A stretch of 64,000 nt of DNA from Peptococcaceae bacterium (GCA_019420345.1 JAHZHI010000053.1:1-64000); one strand, 5' to 3'; positions 51,489 through 60,661 are shown, counted from the stretch's first letter. A program made the numbers and translations. The notes: a model not told the origin generated them from the letters alone.

Positions 51489-52106
51489 TCAATCGTGCTT
51501 CTTCAACCCTCGATGGCTGAAGAAGACGACAACGGCGTAGGCGCAGAAAAAGAAAACGACATGCGCCGGGCCCGAGGCCACAGGATAGGGCGCCACCCAG
51601 CCTTGATGAAAGAGGAGCAGCGAAAGCCAGCCAGTGAGCATGGACACGGGCATAAGGGTGACACCGAGCACATTCAGCCACGTCACATAAAACGGCGCTT
51701 TTGCGTCCGAAAGGAGGCGTGCAATGAAGTAAATCGCCGCACCCACCGCCTGTATGACCATGCCACCGGCCAACGGCTCCATACGCTGCAGCTCATACCA
51801 TCCGGCAAAGGCGCAAAGCAAGCCAATAGCGATCAAAGCCGTTGAAACAATATTGAGCACACGACTGATCAGGGCACGGTCGTTTGAGGCAGGAGCGGCC
51901 GCCTCTTGCTCGATGCCTTTGAGCAGGTAATCGGTGGTGACGCCAAAAAAATCGCTCATTGCAATGATTTTATCCACGTCCGGTGTGCTCTGCCCGTTTT
52001 CCCATTTTGTCACAGCCTGCCGCGACACGCCGAGATGCTCGGCCAGTTTTTCCTGCGACAAGCCACGAGCTTTGCGGAGCTGTTGAATGCGATCTGCCAG
52101 GTTCAT
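51489..52106 (-). CDS. XRE-family regulator with C-terminal membrane domain
   Basis: 205 residues. HTH_3 domain (1-~65): IQQLRKARGLSQEKLAEHLG, VSRQAVTKWENGQSTP. It is followed by four hydrophobic helices (about 85-200), so it is a membrane-tethered DNA-binding protein. Such architecture is common among Firmicutes regulators of unknown signal. GGGGATG precedes the ATG. No partner gene is adjacent on the same strand. Confidence 0.85.
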   Translation of the reverse strand: MNLADRIQQLRKARGLSQEKLAEHLGVSRQAVTKWENGQSTPDVDKIIAMSDFFGVTTDYLLKGIEQEAAAPASNDRALISRVLNIVSTALIAIGLLCAFAGWYELQRMEPLAGGMVIQAVGAAIYFIARLLSDAKAPFYVTWLNVLGVTLMPVSMLTGWLSLLLFHQGWVAPYPVASGPAHVVFFFCAYAVVVFFSHRGLKKHD

Positions 52107-52184
52107 AAGATCATCCCCTCTTGGTTTGTTACACCGATCATAGCAGAAGCACCGGCAGCAGCGCCACCATTTTCAGCGTACGAT

Positions 52185-52205
52185 TTGGCAACCAGTGGTT
52201 GCCAA
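52185..52205. terminator. 9-bp inverted repeat downstream of the GNAT pair
   Basis: TTGGCAACC/GGTTGCCAA (52185-52193 with 52197-52205) with 3-nt loop; no clear T tract. It may terminate the GNAT operon weakly or be a binding site upstream of the XRE gene. Confidence 0.4.
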
Positions 52206-52267
52206 GCAGATTATGTCGGCGTTGACGCAGTGGATGCTTTGCGGCCTGTGTCACCGACATACCGCTG

Positions 52268-52783
52268 TCACCGCATTTGTTTCCTGAATGCAAACATGCC
52301 TTGCCCGCCATCGCCAGCAAAATCTTCGGTCATATTGTCCATGGGGTGGTGTTCATGAAAAAATTCAACAATATGAAACCCGCAGACATTGACATAAAAA
52401 TGAATGTTTCTCTGGTCAAAGTAAGGTGTGCAGGTTTCCCAAGACACTGCATCGGAATGCCGCCGCTCGACTTCAAACCACATTGTCGTGCCAATCCCTT
52501 TGCCTTGCGCCTCAGGCTTCACAAAAAGAAGCGCAAGCTCATGGTGTTTGTTGCGTTCATCAATAACCACCACAGCGCCGCCTGCAATGTCGCCGTCAAC
52601 AACGGCTTTGTAAGCGATGGCGCCGTCCGCCTTTAAGGAAGCATCAATGTCGCTTTCCGGCAGAATCATCTGATCGGTTGGGCCAAACACCTCTTCAAAC
52701 CCTTGTTGAAACGCTGCCTGCATCGTTTTTTTATAAAGGGGCATATCTTCTGGTTGAACTTCTGTCAGCAAAATATTCATCAT
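52268..52783 (-). CDS. GNAT-family acetyltransferase 2
   Basis: 171 residues. GNAT fold: beta-4 segment HELALLFVKPEAQGKGIGT with the acetyl-CoA loop QGKGIG, then a C-terminal FYVNVCGFHIVEFF. Probably N-acetylates a small molecule or peptide; substrate unknown. ATG at 52783 overlaps the upstream GNAT stop as ATGA and shares the AAGGAG of that gene's end. Homologous to its upstream neighbour in the C-terminal half. Confidence 0.85.
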   Translation of the reverse strand: MMNILLTEVQPEDMPLYKKTMQAAFQQGFEEVFGPTDQMILPESDIDASLKADGAIAYKAVVDGDIAGGAVVVIDERNKHHELALLFVKPEAQGKGIGTTMWFEVERRHSDAVSWETCTPYFDQRNIHFYVNVCGFHIVEFFHEHHPMDNMTEDFAGDGGQGMFAFRKQMR

Positions 52784-53277
52784 CCTATCTCCTTACGTTT
52801 TTCAAAAATAAACATACCGCTCTCTTTTTCTTTGTCGTAAGCATCAATCTGCACGATATGATAGCCGCATTTATTGACATAGAAAACGGCATTGCGCAAA
52901 ACTTGCGTGGGCGTGATCAACCGCCACACTTTTGTTTCCGGGAATTCGGCTTCAAGCGCGTTCAGGGCGCGCTGGCCCACGCCTTTGCCTTGACACGATG
53001 GTGCAAGAAAAAACAGCACAATCTCCCGTTCATCGTGCGTCAGCGACTGCACAACAGCGCCACCCACTCTCTCGTTGTCCGCATAAATGGAAAATACTGC
53101 GGCATCATCGCGTTCAAACAAGGCTGCAAGCGTGCAGGCCGTTCGTTTTTCTTCTGAAAAAGGCGGAAGAACACCATTTTCAAAGTATCGGCTGTTGACC
53201 GCAAAAGCAGCCTCTTCTATGTGCTCCAGGTGTGTCAGCTCATCTTTTTTGCTTCGTTTCAAGGTTATAACAGGCAT
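52780..53277 (-). CDS. GNAT-family acetyltransferase 1
   Basis: 165 residues. GNAT fold with EIVLFFLAPSCQGKGVGQ (acetyl-CoA binding loop) and late NAVFYVNKCGYHIVQID. First gene of a two-gene operon, overlapping the second by 4 bp. AGGAGG precedes the ATG. Downstream of a structured leader with a terminator immediately before the ribosome-binding site (53300-53332), so expression is probably conditional. Confidence 0.85.
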   Translation of the reverse strand: MPVITLKRSKKDELTHLEHIEEAAFAVNSRYFENGVLPPFSEEKRTACTLAALFERDDAAVFSIYADNERVGGAVVQSLTHDEREIVLFFLAPSCQGKGVGQRALNALEAEFPETKVWRLITPTQVLRNAVFYVNKCGYHIVQIDAYDKEKESGMFIFEKRKEIG

Positions 53278-53290
53278 GATTTCCTCCTAA

Positions 53291-53462
53291 AAAAACAAAC
53301 GCTCGGTTATCACATATTGTAATAACCGAGCGCACTCGACATCTTATCTGACAGGCGGCCTGCAAGCATGGTGCTTACGATCCCCTACACTACGGTGTAC
53401 TGTCCTCCGATGACCCTATTCATTATTGTGTTCATGATAACATGGCGGCACAGCGCCGTCAA
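53291..53462 (-). promoter_or_regulatory. Promoter and structured, terminator-ending leader of the GNAT operon
   Basis: TTGACG (53457-53462), 17 bp, TATCAT (53434-53439). The ~140-nt leader has a stem GACAG/CTGTC (53400-53404 with 53350-53354) enclosing two hairpins, ACAC-CGTA-GTGT and GTAAGC-ACCAT-GCTTGC. It ends in an 11-bp terminator (53300-53310 with 53322-53332) plus T7 right at the ribosome-binding site. CGAG-TGCG-CTCG (53327-53338) can compete with the terminator. It matches no riboswitch class that I recognise. Confidence 0.6.
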
Positions 53463-53483
53463 TGGCTGGCTGATGGTCAAAGC

Positions 53484-53520
53484 AAAAAAGCATCGTGTCC
53501 AACGGGCACGATGCTTTTTT
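53484..53520. terminator. Terminator of tex, bidirectional
   Basis: 14-bp perfect stem (53484-53497 with 53507-53520), A and T ends, directly after the tex stop codon. Confidence 0.85.
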
Positions 53521-53527
53521 GTATCAG

Positions 53528-55660
53528 TCAGGGTTGTTTGACACCGCGCATGGTGAGGCTGATGCGGCGGCGTTTAAGATCGACATCCAGCACTTTGACG
53601 CGCACAATCTGGCGCACATGCACCACGGTGAGCGGGTCTTTGACATAGCGATCCGAAAGTTTGGAGATGTGCACAAGGCCGTCTTCGTGGAGGCCGATGT
53701 CGACAAAGGCGCCAAAAGCAGCGATGTTGGTGACGGTGCCTTCCAGCTCCATGCCTGGCTCAAGGTCCTCGATGCTGAGCAGATCGTGGTGCAGCAGTGG
53801 CTGAGGCAGGTCGTCGCGTGGATCGCGGCCTGGCTTGGCGAGGGCATCAAGGATGTCGGCCAGGGTGGCGCGGCCAAGGTCGAGGCGTTCGGCGAGCTCG
53901 GCAATCGGCATGGCATCGCGGGCTTTCTCGGCCAGTTCCGGCGATGGCGCGCAGTCAAAAAGGGTGGCCATAGCGCGTACATTGGCGTAGCTTTCTGGAT
54001 GCACCTGGGTGTTATCGAGCGGCTCGTCGCCGTCGGCAATGCGCAGGAAACCAGCGCATTGTTCGAAGGTCTTCGGCCCCAGCTTTGGCACTTTGAGCAG
54101 GGCTTTGCGGGTGCGGAAGCTGCCGTTATCCTGGCGATAGGTGACGATGTTCTTTGCCAGCGCCGGTGTCACCCCAGCAACATGGGAAAGCAGCGACACG
54201 CTGGCGGTGTTGAGGTCCACGCCGACATGGTTGACGCAGTCTTCGACGACACCATCAAGGGCGTGGGTGAGCTTTTTCTGGTCGATGTCGTGCTGATACT
54301 GACCAACGCCGATGGAGCGCGGATCGATTTTCACCAGCTCGGCCAATGGGTCCTGCACGCGGCGCGCAATAGAAACGGCGCTGCGCAGGGTGGCGTCGAG
54401 ATCAGGGAATTCTTCAGCGGCCAGCGGTGACGCCGAATAGATCGAAGCGCCTGCTTCGCTGACGATATACCAGCCACAGCCGTCGCTGCCTTCGAGCAGG
54501 CAGGCAATGAGGCGTTCGCTCTCGCGGGAGGCGGTGCCGTTGCCGATGGCAATGAGGGTGACGTGATGCTCATCGATGAGGCGGCGCAGAGTGGATTTGG
54601 CCTTGGCTTCGTTGCCCTTGCCCTTGAATGGGTAGATGACCGTGGTTTCCAGTACATTGCCGGTGGCATCGACCACCGCCAGCTTGCAGCCGTTGGCAAA
54701 GCCCGGGTCAAAGCCGAGCACCACATGCCCGCGAACCGGCGGCTGCAGAAGCAGATCGCGCAGGTTCTTCTGAAAGAGCACCGTGGACTGGTCTTCGGCC
54801 CATTCGGTGCGCGCCTTGCGCACTTCTTTTTCTAAGGAAGGTTTGAGCAGTCGGCGCCACGCGTCGCGGCAGGTTTCCTGCAAACGTTCCTGCCAGGCCA
54901 TGCCCTTGCGGTAGATGTGCTTATACAGTAGGTAAACGGCCTGTTCTTCGTCGGCTTCGAGGCTCACGCTCAGCGCTTCGTCGCGTTCAGCGCGGCCAAT
55001 GGCGAGCACACGGTGGGCCGCCATTTTGGCCAGCGGCTCGCTGTAATCGAGGTAGTTGTCATAGGTAGGGTCTGGGGATTTGCCAGCTTTGGTGTGGATG
55101 ACCCCCTTGCCTGCCAACTCATCGCGCAGGCGGGCACGCACGTCGGCATCATCGGCCAGACGTTCTGCGAGAATGTCGCAGGCACCTTGGATGGCGGCCT
55201 GGGCATCGGCCAGCTCGTCACTGGCAAGGGCCAGCTTTTCAGCGAGGGCTTCCAGCTCAGCCGCTGAGGCGCCTTCCAGCCAGGCATCGGCCAAAGGCGT
55301 CAAGCCGCGCGCTTCGGCCATGCTGGCGCGGGTCTTGCGCTTTGGCCGATATGGACGGTACAAATCGTCCAGCTCGGTCAGCGAGTCTGCCTCAGCAATG
55401 CGCGCAGCCAACGCATCGGTGAGCTTGCCTTGCTCCTCGATGAGGCGATGCACGTCGGCGCGGCGTTCTTCCAATTTACGCAGGGCCGTCAAACGGTCGG
55501 CAAAGCTGCGCACCGCCTGGTCGTCCATGTTGCCCGTATGGTCTTTGCGGTAACGGGCGATGAATGGCACCGTCGCCCCTTCGTCCAAAAGCGCCACCGT
55601 GTTTTCCACGTGTTCGGCGCTCATTTCAAATTCTTGCTGCAGTCGTTCATTGATCGTCAA
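53528..55660 (-). CDS. tex: Tex-family transcription accessory protein
   Basis: 710 residues, full length. Tex N-terminal helical region (EHVENTVALLDEGATVPFIA), YqgF/RNase-H-like domain (GHVVLGFDPGFANGCKLAV), helix-hairpin-helix pairs (NTASVSLLSHVAGVTPALAK) and a C-terminal S1 RNA-binding domain (GTVTNIAAFGAFVDIGLHED). Tex binds RNA polymerase and nucleic acids and affects toxin or stress gene expression. The start is TTG at 55660 with GAGGAG upstream; the nearest ATG is out of frame, and the next in-frame ATG would remove conserved residues. Confidence 0.95.
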   Translation of the reverse strand: MTINERLQQEFEMSAEHVENTVALLDEGATVPFIARYRKDHTGNMDDQAVRSFADRLTALRKLEERRADVHRLIEEQGKLTDALAARIAEADSLTELDDLYRPYRPKRKTRASMAEARGLTPLADAWLEGASAAELEALAEKLALASDELADAQAAIQGACDILAERLADDADVRARLRDELAGKGVIHTKAGKSPDPTYDNYLDYSEPLAKMAAHRVLAIGRAERDEALSVSLEADEEQAVYLLYKHIYRKGMAWQERLQETCRDAWRRLLKPSLEKEVRKARTEWAEDQSTVLFQKNLRDLLLQPPVRGHVVLGFDPGFANGCKLAVVDATGNVLETTVIYPFKGKGNEAKAKSTLRRLIDEHHVTLIAIGNGTASRESERLIACLLEGSDGCGWYIVSEAGASIYSASPLAAEEFPDLDATLRSAVSIARRVQDPLAELVKIDPRSIGVGQYQHDIDQKKLTHALDGVVEDCVNHVGVDLNTASVSLLSHVAGVTPALAKNIVTYRQDNGSFRTRKALLKVPKLGPKTFEQCAGFLRIADGDEPLDNTQVHPESYANVRAMATLFDCAPSPELAEKARDAMPIAELAERLDLGRATLADILDALAKPGRDPRDDLPQPLLHHDLLSIEDLEPGMELEGTVTNIAAFGAFVDIGLHEDGLVHISKLSDRYVKDPLTVVHVRQIVRVKVLDVDLKRRRISLTMRGVKQP

Positions 55661-55750
55661 TCTTCGACGCTCCTCTCTGTCGTCTCTGCGACGTTGGTTT
55701 GCTCCCCCTATTGTATGTCACCAACACCCATAGACGCAAGCTATAAAAAA

Positions 55751-55778
55751 GGACAAAGGATCGCCTGACCCTTTGTCC
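55751..55778 (-). terminator. Terminator of the second MATE gene
   Basis: 9-bp perfect stem (55751-55759 with 55770-55778), TTTTTTATAG on the minus strand. Confidence 0.8.
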
Positions 55779-55796
55779 AAAACAAATTGCTATGCA

Positions 55797-57119
55797 TTAT
55801 TCATGTTCCGACTGTCCATAACGGCGAATGAGCACCAGCGCCAACATGGCGATGCAGCATTCCGACACCGGCATGGCGCAGAATACGCCCGTCAAACCCA
55901 ACACCAGCGGCAGCACAATCAGCATGGCATTGGAAAGCACCAAGCTGCGCAGCACCGATATGGTCAAAGACTGGCGCTGGTGCATGATCGATTGCAGATA
56001 ATACGTTGCCAGCACCGTGATGCCCAAAAACAGGAAGAACGGAAAATAACAGCGGAACACCAACGGTGCAATCGCCAGCACCTCCGGCGTGGCAGCAACG
56101 AAAAGCCGCGTGATTTGCACCGGGAAAAGTTCGCCGATCAGCGTGAACACCACACCCATGGCAATCACGGTGGCAAACGCCATGCGATACACCTGATGCA
56201 CCCGCTGCAGCTGACGCGCGCCATAGTTCGTCGACACCAATGGCTGCACCGCCTGACCCACGCCACCAAAGAGCGCCTGAAACAAAAGCGAAATGGTGCC
56301 CACCACGCCATACACCGACAGCGCTTCCACGCCGCCATAGCGCATGATTTGATTGTTGATGATGATGGCGATCAGCACATTGCCAAAATCCAGCACACCA
56401 GCGCCAAAGCCCAGCGTCACAATGCGCCGCATATCGGCGAGCACTTTTTTCGGCCACACCAGATGCAGATGGCACTTGCCCCGGCGCAGAAAGTGGGTGC
56501 CCATGATCGCTGCCTGAATCGTCGTGCCGGAAACAGTGGCGATGGCCGCCCCTTCCATGCCCATGCCGAGTGGGAAACAGAAATACCAGTCACCGAAGAT
56601 GTTGAACACACCGCCGGTCACCACGCCCAGCGTCGCCAGTCCAGGCGCGCCGTCGTTGCGCAGGAAAGCACCAAGAAACGTTGGCAGCACGAACATCGGA
56701 TAAAACAACACCAGCCATTTGCCATACGCCAGCACGTAAGGCAGATTCTCCGCATCGGCGCCAAAAAAGACGAAGATTTGCTCATGAAAGATGTAGAACA
56801 GCGGCCAGCCAACAATGATGACCACGCCCACCAACACCAGCGCCGCTGTAAAGTAAGCATTGCCGCGCGCTTCCAGCCCTTCGCCTTTGGCATTGCTCAT
56901 GAGCACCGCGCCGCCAATGCCGCAAAGAATCGCCAGAAAAATCATGATGCTGAAAAATGGGTTGAGCACCGCAATCGCCGCCGTGCCCATCGGCCCAACC
57001 GCCTGGCCCACAGCGATTGTATCCACAAAGCTGTAAATGGACATGACCATCGCACTGCCCAGCGAAGCAAACAAATACTTTCGATACAATGCACCAACAT
57101 CCGCCGTCAAAAAATCCAT
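55797..57119 (-). CDS. MATE-family efflux transporter 2
   Basis: 440 residues, about 12 transmembrane helices. ATG at 57119 with GAGGAGGG; an upstream extension lacks one. Characteristic segments IYSFVDTIAVGQAVGPMGTA and LFGGVGQAVQPLVSTNYGA. Only moderately similar to the MarR-linked MATE at 34854-36194, so not a recent copy. Divergent from the nad operon. Confidence 0.9.
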   Translation of the reverse strand: MDFLTADVGALYRKYLFASLGSAMVMSIYSFVDTIAVGQAVGPMGTAAIAVLNPFFSIMIFLAILCGIGGAVLMSNAKGEGLEARGNAYFTAALVLVGVVIIVGWPLFYIFHEQIFVFFGADAENLPYVLAYGKWLVLFYPMFVLPTFLGAFLRNDGAPGLATLGVVTGGVFNIFGDWYFCFPLGMGMEGAAIATVSGTTIQAAIMGTHFLRRGKCHLHLVWPKKVLADMRRIVTLGFGAGVLDFGNVLIAIIINNQIMRYGGVEALSVYGVVGTISLLFQALFGGVGQAVQPLVSTNYGARQLQRVHQVYRMAFATVIAMGVVFTLIGELFPVQITRLFVAATPEVLAIAPLVFRCYFPFFLFLGITVLATYYLQSIMHQRQSLTISVLRSLVLSNAMLIVLPLVLGLTGVFCAMPVSECCIAMLALVLIRRYGQSEHE

Positions 57120-57262
57120 GGTACCCTCCTCAGTCCTTATTTTCAAGAAAACACCGGCCAACAACCGCCAGTGACAGCCTGAGTGTAACATACCCCAGAG
57201 GCATTGTCAAAAACGCCGTTTCTCGCGCATTACGGAAAAATCCACGATGCTGTCCTTTCAGG

Positions 57263-57295
57263 TGTCTTGACAGTAATATTGACAAGGTCTACAAT
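57263..57295 (+). promoter_or_regulatory. nad operon promoter with TGTC-TT-GACA palindrome
   Basis: TTGACA (57267-57272), 17 bp, TACAAT (57290-57295). The palindrome TGTCTTGACA (57263-57272) covers the -35 box, and TTGACA recurs in the spacer at 57279-57284. Such overlap suits repression by an NAD-responsive regulator of NiaR type. Confidence 0.7.
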
Positions 57296-57332
57296 AGGCA
57301 AGGCAAAAACTATTCATGAAGCAGGGGATAAA

Positions 57333-58622
57333 ATGAATCAAACCTATGACGTTATTATTGTCGGCACTGGTGTGGCCGGTCTTTATTGCGCGTTGAATCT
57401 GCCAGAGTCGTTCAGGGTCTGCATCCTGACGAAACAAAACGCCGAGGATGCCAATTCTTTTCTGGCGCAGGGCGGCATCTGCGTGCTCCGCGGCGAAGAC
57501 GATTACGCCGATTATTACGAAGACACCATGCGCGCCGGACATTATGAAAACAATCCTAAGACGGTCGAATTGGTGCTGCGCAGTTCGAACGCCGTCATCC
57601 GCGACCTGATCCGCCGCGGTGTGCGTTTTAACCGCACGCCGGACGGGCAGCTGGCCTATACCCGCGAAGGCGCACATTCCAGACCGCGCATTCTCTATCA
57701 TCAGGACATCACAGGGCACGAGATCAGTAGCACGCTCTTGCAAAGGGTACGCGAGAAACAAAACGTGACGTTGTTTGAACACACCACCATGCTGGATGTG
57801 CTGGTTCAGGACGAACGCTGCTGTGGTGTGGTGGCGCAGCAGGACGGACAGCCTGTTCGCTGCGTTTATGCGCGCGCGGTGGTGCTCGCATGCGGCGGCA
57901 TCGGCGGACTGTATCAAAGCTCGACCAGCTTTCCGCACATCACTGGTGACGCGCTGGCGATCGCTCTTAAACACGGTATCACGATAGAGCACTTGAACTA
58001 TGTACAAATGCACCCGACAGCGCTCTATTCCACAAAGAAAGGGCGCAAATTTCTGATCTCAGAATCGGTCCGCGGCGAAGGCGCCGTGCTTTTGGATAAG
58101 AGCGGTCAGCGCTTCACCGATGAACTGCAGCCGCGCGATGTGGTCAGCCAGGCGATCTGGCAGCAAATGGAAAAAGATGGCACCGACCATGTCTGGGAAG
58201 ACCTGCGGCCGCTGGGAAAAACGCTCATTATGGAACATTTCCCAAACATCTACGACGCTTGCCGCGCCGAAGGCTACGATGTGCTCTCGCAGCCTATTCC
58301 AGTGGCGCCGGCAGAGCATTATCTGATGGGCGGCATTGCTGTGGATATGGCAAGCCGCACTTCGATGCCAGGGCTCTACGCCTGTGGTGAAACAAGCTGC
58401 AACGGCATCCATGGCAAAAACCGCCTGGCCAGCAATTCGCTTTTGGAATCGCTGGTTTTTGCTGCCCGCGCGGCCGACGACATTATTTTCGGCTGTCACC
58501 CAGCGCCAGCACCGACGACAGTGCCAGTGAATCTGGATGCGTATGAAAACCATACAGCATTGTTCCAGGATTATGGACGTGCGGTATTGACTGAGATTGA
58601 AAGGCTGAATCACCATGAATGA
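57333..58622 (+). CDS. nadB: L-aspartate oxidase
   Basis: 429 residues, somewhat shorter than proteobacterial NadB. It oxidises L-aspartate to iminoaspartate, the first step of de novo NAD synthesis. FAD-binding VIIVGTGVAGLYCALNL at the N-terminus, FLAQGGICV, the SRPRILYHQDITGHE region, AEHYLMGGIAVD and NRLASNSLLESLVF. In an anaerobe the electron acceptor is probably fumarate. GGGG lies upstream of the ATG at 57333. Overlaps nadC by 8 bp. Confidence 0.95.
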   Translation: MNQTYDVIIVGTGVAGLYCALNLPESFRVCILTKQNAEDANSFLAQGGICVLRGEDDYADYYEDTMRAGHYENNPKTVELVLRSSNAVIRDLIRRGVRFNRTPDGQLAYTREGAHSRPRILYHQDITGHEISSTLLQRVREKQNVTLFEHTTMLDVLVQDERCCGVVAQQDGQPVRCVYARAVVLACGGIGGLYQSSTSFPHITGDALAIALKHGITIEHLNYVQMHPTALYSTKKGRKFLISESVRGEGAVLLDKSGQRFTDELQPRDVVSQAIWQQMEKDGTDHVWEDLRPLGKTLIMEHFPNIYDACRAEGYDVLSQPIPVAPAEHYLMGGIAVDMASRTSMPGLYACGETSCNGIHGKNRLASNSLLESLVFAARAADDIIFGCHPAPAPTTVPVNLDAYENHTALFQDYGRAVLTEIERLNHHE

Positions 58623-59487
58623 GATTACCATGAAAACCACTGTTGATCGTTTGCTTTTGATGGCGCTGCAGGAAGACATCCCTACCGAAGACGTATCGAC
58701 CAACGCCGTACTGCTCGAAAAAACGCCGGGCACGGTTGACCTGATCTGCAAACAGGATGGCGTCATTGCCGGCTTGGCCGTGTTTGCACGCGTGTTTACG
58801 CTGCTTGATGCCGACAGCCGCGCAACCTTCTTCGTCAAGGACGGCGACCGCGTCCACAAAGGCGAGCTGCTTGCCAAGGTCCGCGGCGATTTGCGCGTGC
58901 TGCTCTCAGGCGAACGCGTGGCGCTGAACTATCTGCAGCGCATGAGCGGCATTGCCACCTACACCGCCGAAGTGGCAGCCCTTTTGGAAGGCAGCCACAC
59001 ACGCCTGCTGGATACCCGAAAGACAACGCCCAACTGCCGCATCTTCGAAAAGTACGCTGTCAAAGTAGGCGGCGGCCACAACCATCGCACCAACCTTTCC
59101 GACGGTGTTATGCTCAAGGACAACCACATCGGCGCCGCTGGCAGCATCACCGTCGCCGTCGAACGCGCCCGTGCCTATGCACCTTTTGTGCGCAAGATTG
59201 AGGTGGAAGTGGAAACCCTCGAACAAGTCGCCGAAGCGCTGGCTGCCGGTGCCGACATCATCATGCTGGACAACATGACCATACCGCAGATGCAGCAAGC
59301 GCTGGCCATGATCGACGGTAAAGCAGAAACCGAATGTTCCGGGAATGTGACCCGCGAAAACATCGAACAGCTGAAAAATCTCGGCGTCGATTACATCTCC
59401 TCGGGCGCGTTGACCCATTCGGCGCCAATCCTCGATCTATCCATGAAAAACATGCGGCCGCTGAACGAAAAGGATGTGTTGCTATGA
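58615..59487 (+). CDS. nadC: Nicotinate-nucleotide pyrophosphorylase (carboxylating)
   Basis: 290 residues. NadC (quinolinate phosphoribosyltransferase) makes nicotinate mononucleotide from quinolinate and PRPP. Family motifs: ERVALNYLQRMSGIAT, LLDTRKTTP, KYAVKVGGGHNHRTNLSDGV, MLKDNHI, VEVETLEQV and ISSGALTHSAPILDLS. Overlaps nadB at its start (8 bp) and the nadA-fusion start as ATGA, so all three are translationally coupled. Confidence 0.97.
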   Translation: MNEITMKTTVDRLLLMALQEDIPTEDVSTNAVLLEKTPGTVDLICKQDGVIAGLAVFARVFTLLDADSRATFFVKDGDRVHKGELLAKVRGDLRVLLSGERVALNYLQRMSGIATYTAEVAALLEGSHTRLLDTRKTTPNCRIFEKYAVKVGGGHNHRTNLSDGVMLKDNHIGAAGSITVAVERARAYAPFVRKIEVEVETLEQVAEALAAGADIIMLDNMTIPQMQQALAMIDGKAETECSGNVTRENIEQLKNLGVDYISSGALTHSAPILDLSMKNMRPLNEKDVLL

Positions 59488-60617
59488 ACGTCCTTGAGCG
59501 CCAAAATGAAATTCTCCATATCTTAGACCAACAAACGCAGCCAGTGTCCGCCAATCGCCTGGCCAGCCATTTCCATGTCAGCCGACAGGTGATCGTGCAA
59601 GATGTCGCCCTGCTGCGCGCCAAAAATCATCCCATCCTCTCCACCTGCCGAGGCTACCTCCTCCAGGAACATCAATCGAAAAGGAGCATTCCGACCATGA
59701 ACGTTCATCAGTTACAGCAAGAGATCCTACGCCTGAAACAGGAAAAGGGCATCTGCATCCTGGCCCACGCCTACCAAAGCCAGCCAATTCTGGAGGTGGC
59801 CGATTACATTGGCGACTCCTACGGACTCAGTGTGCAGGCAAGCAAAAGCACCCAACAAAACATCCTTATGTGCGGCGTGCGCTTCATGGCTGAAACATGC
59901 AAGATTCTCTGCCCAGACAAGCACGTCTACCTGCCAAATCCCATCGCTGGCTGCCCCATGGCCGAACAGCTGGATCTCGATGCCTTGAACGCCCTCAAAA
60001 AACAATACCCAGACCACGCCGTCGTCGCCTATATCAACACCACCGCCGCACTGAAAACCGCCTGCGACGTTTGCGTCACCTCCTCCTCAGCAGTCGAAAT
60101 CTGCCGGAAACTGCCAAATGACAAGATCCTCTTCATCCCAGATCCAAGCCTTGGCGGCTATGTGCAGAAACAAGTGCCTGAAAAAGACATCGTTCTCTTT
60201 GACGGCGGCTGCCCATACCACAAACGCACCACAGCTCAGGACGTTCAGCGCATGCGCGCCGCCCACCCAGACGCCAAGCTGCTTGTGCATCCGGAATGCG
60301 CCCTGGAAGTGACCGAACAAGGTGACTTTGTCGGCTCCACCACCGCCATCATGGACTACGTCGGACGCTCCGACGCCAACTCCTTCATCATCGCCACCGA
60401 AAACAGCATCGTGGAACACCTGCAGTATCAATATCCTGACAAACACTTCTACCCACTTACCGCCTCCCTCACCTGTCCAGACATGCGCATCACCTCGCTG
60501 ATGGACATCTACCACTGCATCCAGGGCAGCGGCGGCGAAGAAATTCAGCTTTGCGACGACGTCATGCAGCAAGCCGCTAAATGCATCCAGCAAATGATGG
60601 TTCTTGGCGATGCTTAA
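59484..60617 (+). CDS. nadA: Quinolinate synthase with N-terminal NiaR-like HTH domain
   Basis: 377 residues. Residues 1-~60 form an HTH_11 winged helix (QNEILHILDQQTQPVSANRL, FHVSRQVIVQDVALLRAKNH, RGYLL) like the N-terminus of the NAD repressor NiaR/YrxA, but the 3H ligand domain is missing. From Met72 the protein is a complete NadA, which condenses iminoaspartate with dihydroxyacetone phosphate. [4Fe-4S] ligands: Cys130 (MCGVRFMAE), Cys243 (GGCPYHK), Cys331 (TCPDM). The frame is open throughout. An internal AAAAGGAG before Met72 (59697) could also yield NadA alone. The start overlaps nadC as ATGA. Confidence 0.9.
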   Translation: MNVLERQNEILHILDQQTQPVSANRLASHFHVSRQVIVQDVALLRAKNHPILSTCRGYLLQEHQSKRSIPTMNVHQLQQEILRLKQEKGICILAHAYQSQPILEVADYIGDSYGLSVQASKSTQQNILMCGVRFMAETCKILCPDKHVYLPNPIAGCPMAEQLDLDALNALKKQYPDHAVVAYINTTAALKTACDVCVTSSSAVEICRKLPNDKILFIPDPSLGGYVQKQVPEKDIVLFDGGCPYHKRTTAQDVQRMRAAHPDAKLLVHPECALEVTEQGDFVGSTTAIMDYVGRSDANSFIIATENSIVEHLQYQYPDKHFYPLTASLTCPDMRITSLMDIYHCIQGSGGEEIQLCDDVMQQAAKCIQQMMVLGDA

Positions 60618-60637
60618 CCTCAATACATACAAAAAAA

Positions 60638-60661
60638 GCAGACCATCGTGGTCTGCCTTTT
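60638..60661 (+). terminator. Terminator of the nad operon
   Basis: 8-bp perfect stem (60638-60645 with 60649-60656), then CTTTTTG; an A7 tract upstream makes it usable in reverse for the GRE island. Confidence 0.85.

Noticed and set aside
53291..53462. SRP RNA, 6S RNA or tRNA-like gene
   Set aside because: Lacks the SRP GGAA tetraloop core and 6S bubble, and ends in a terminator placed exactly before a ribosome-binding site, so a leader is the better reading.
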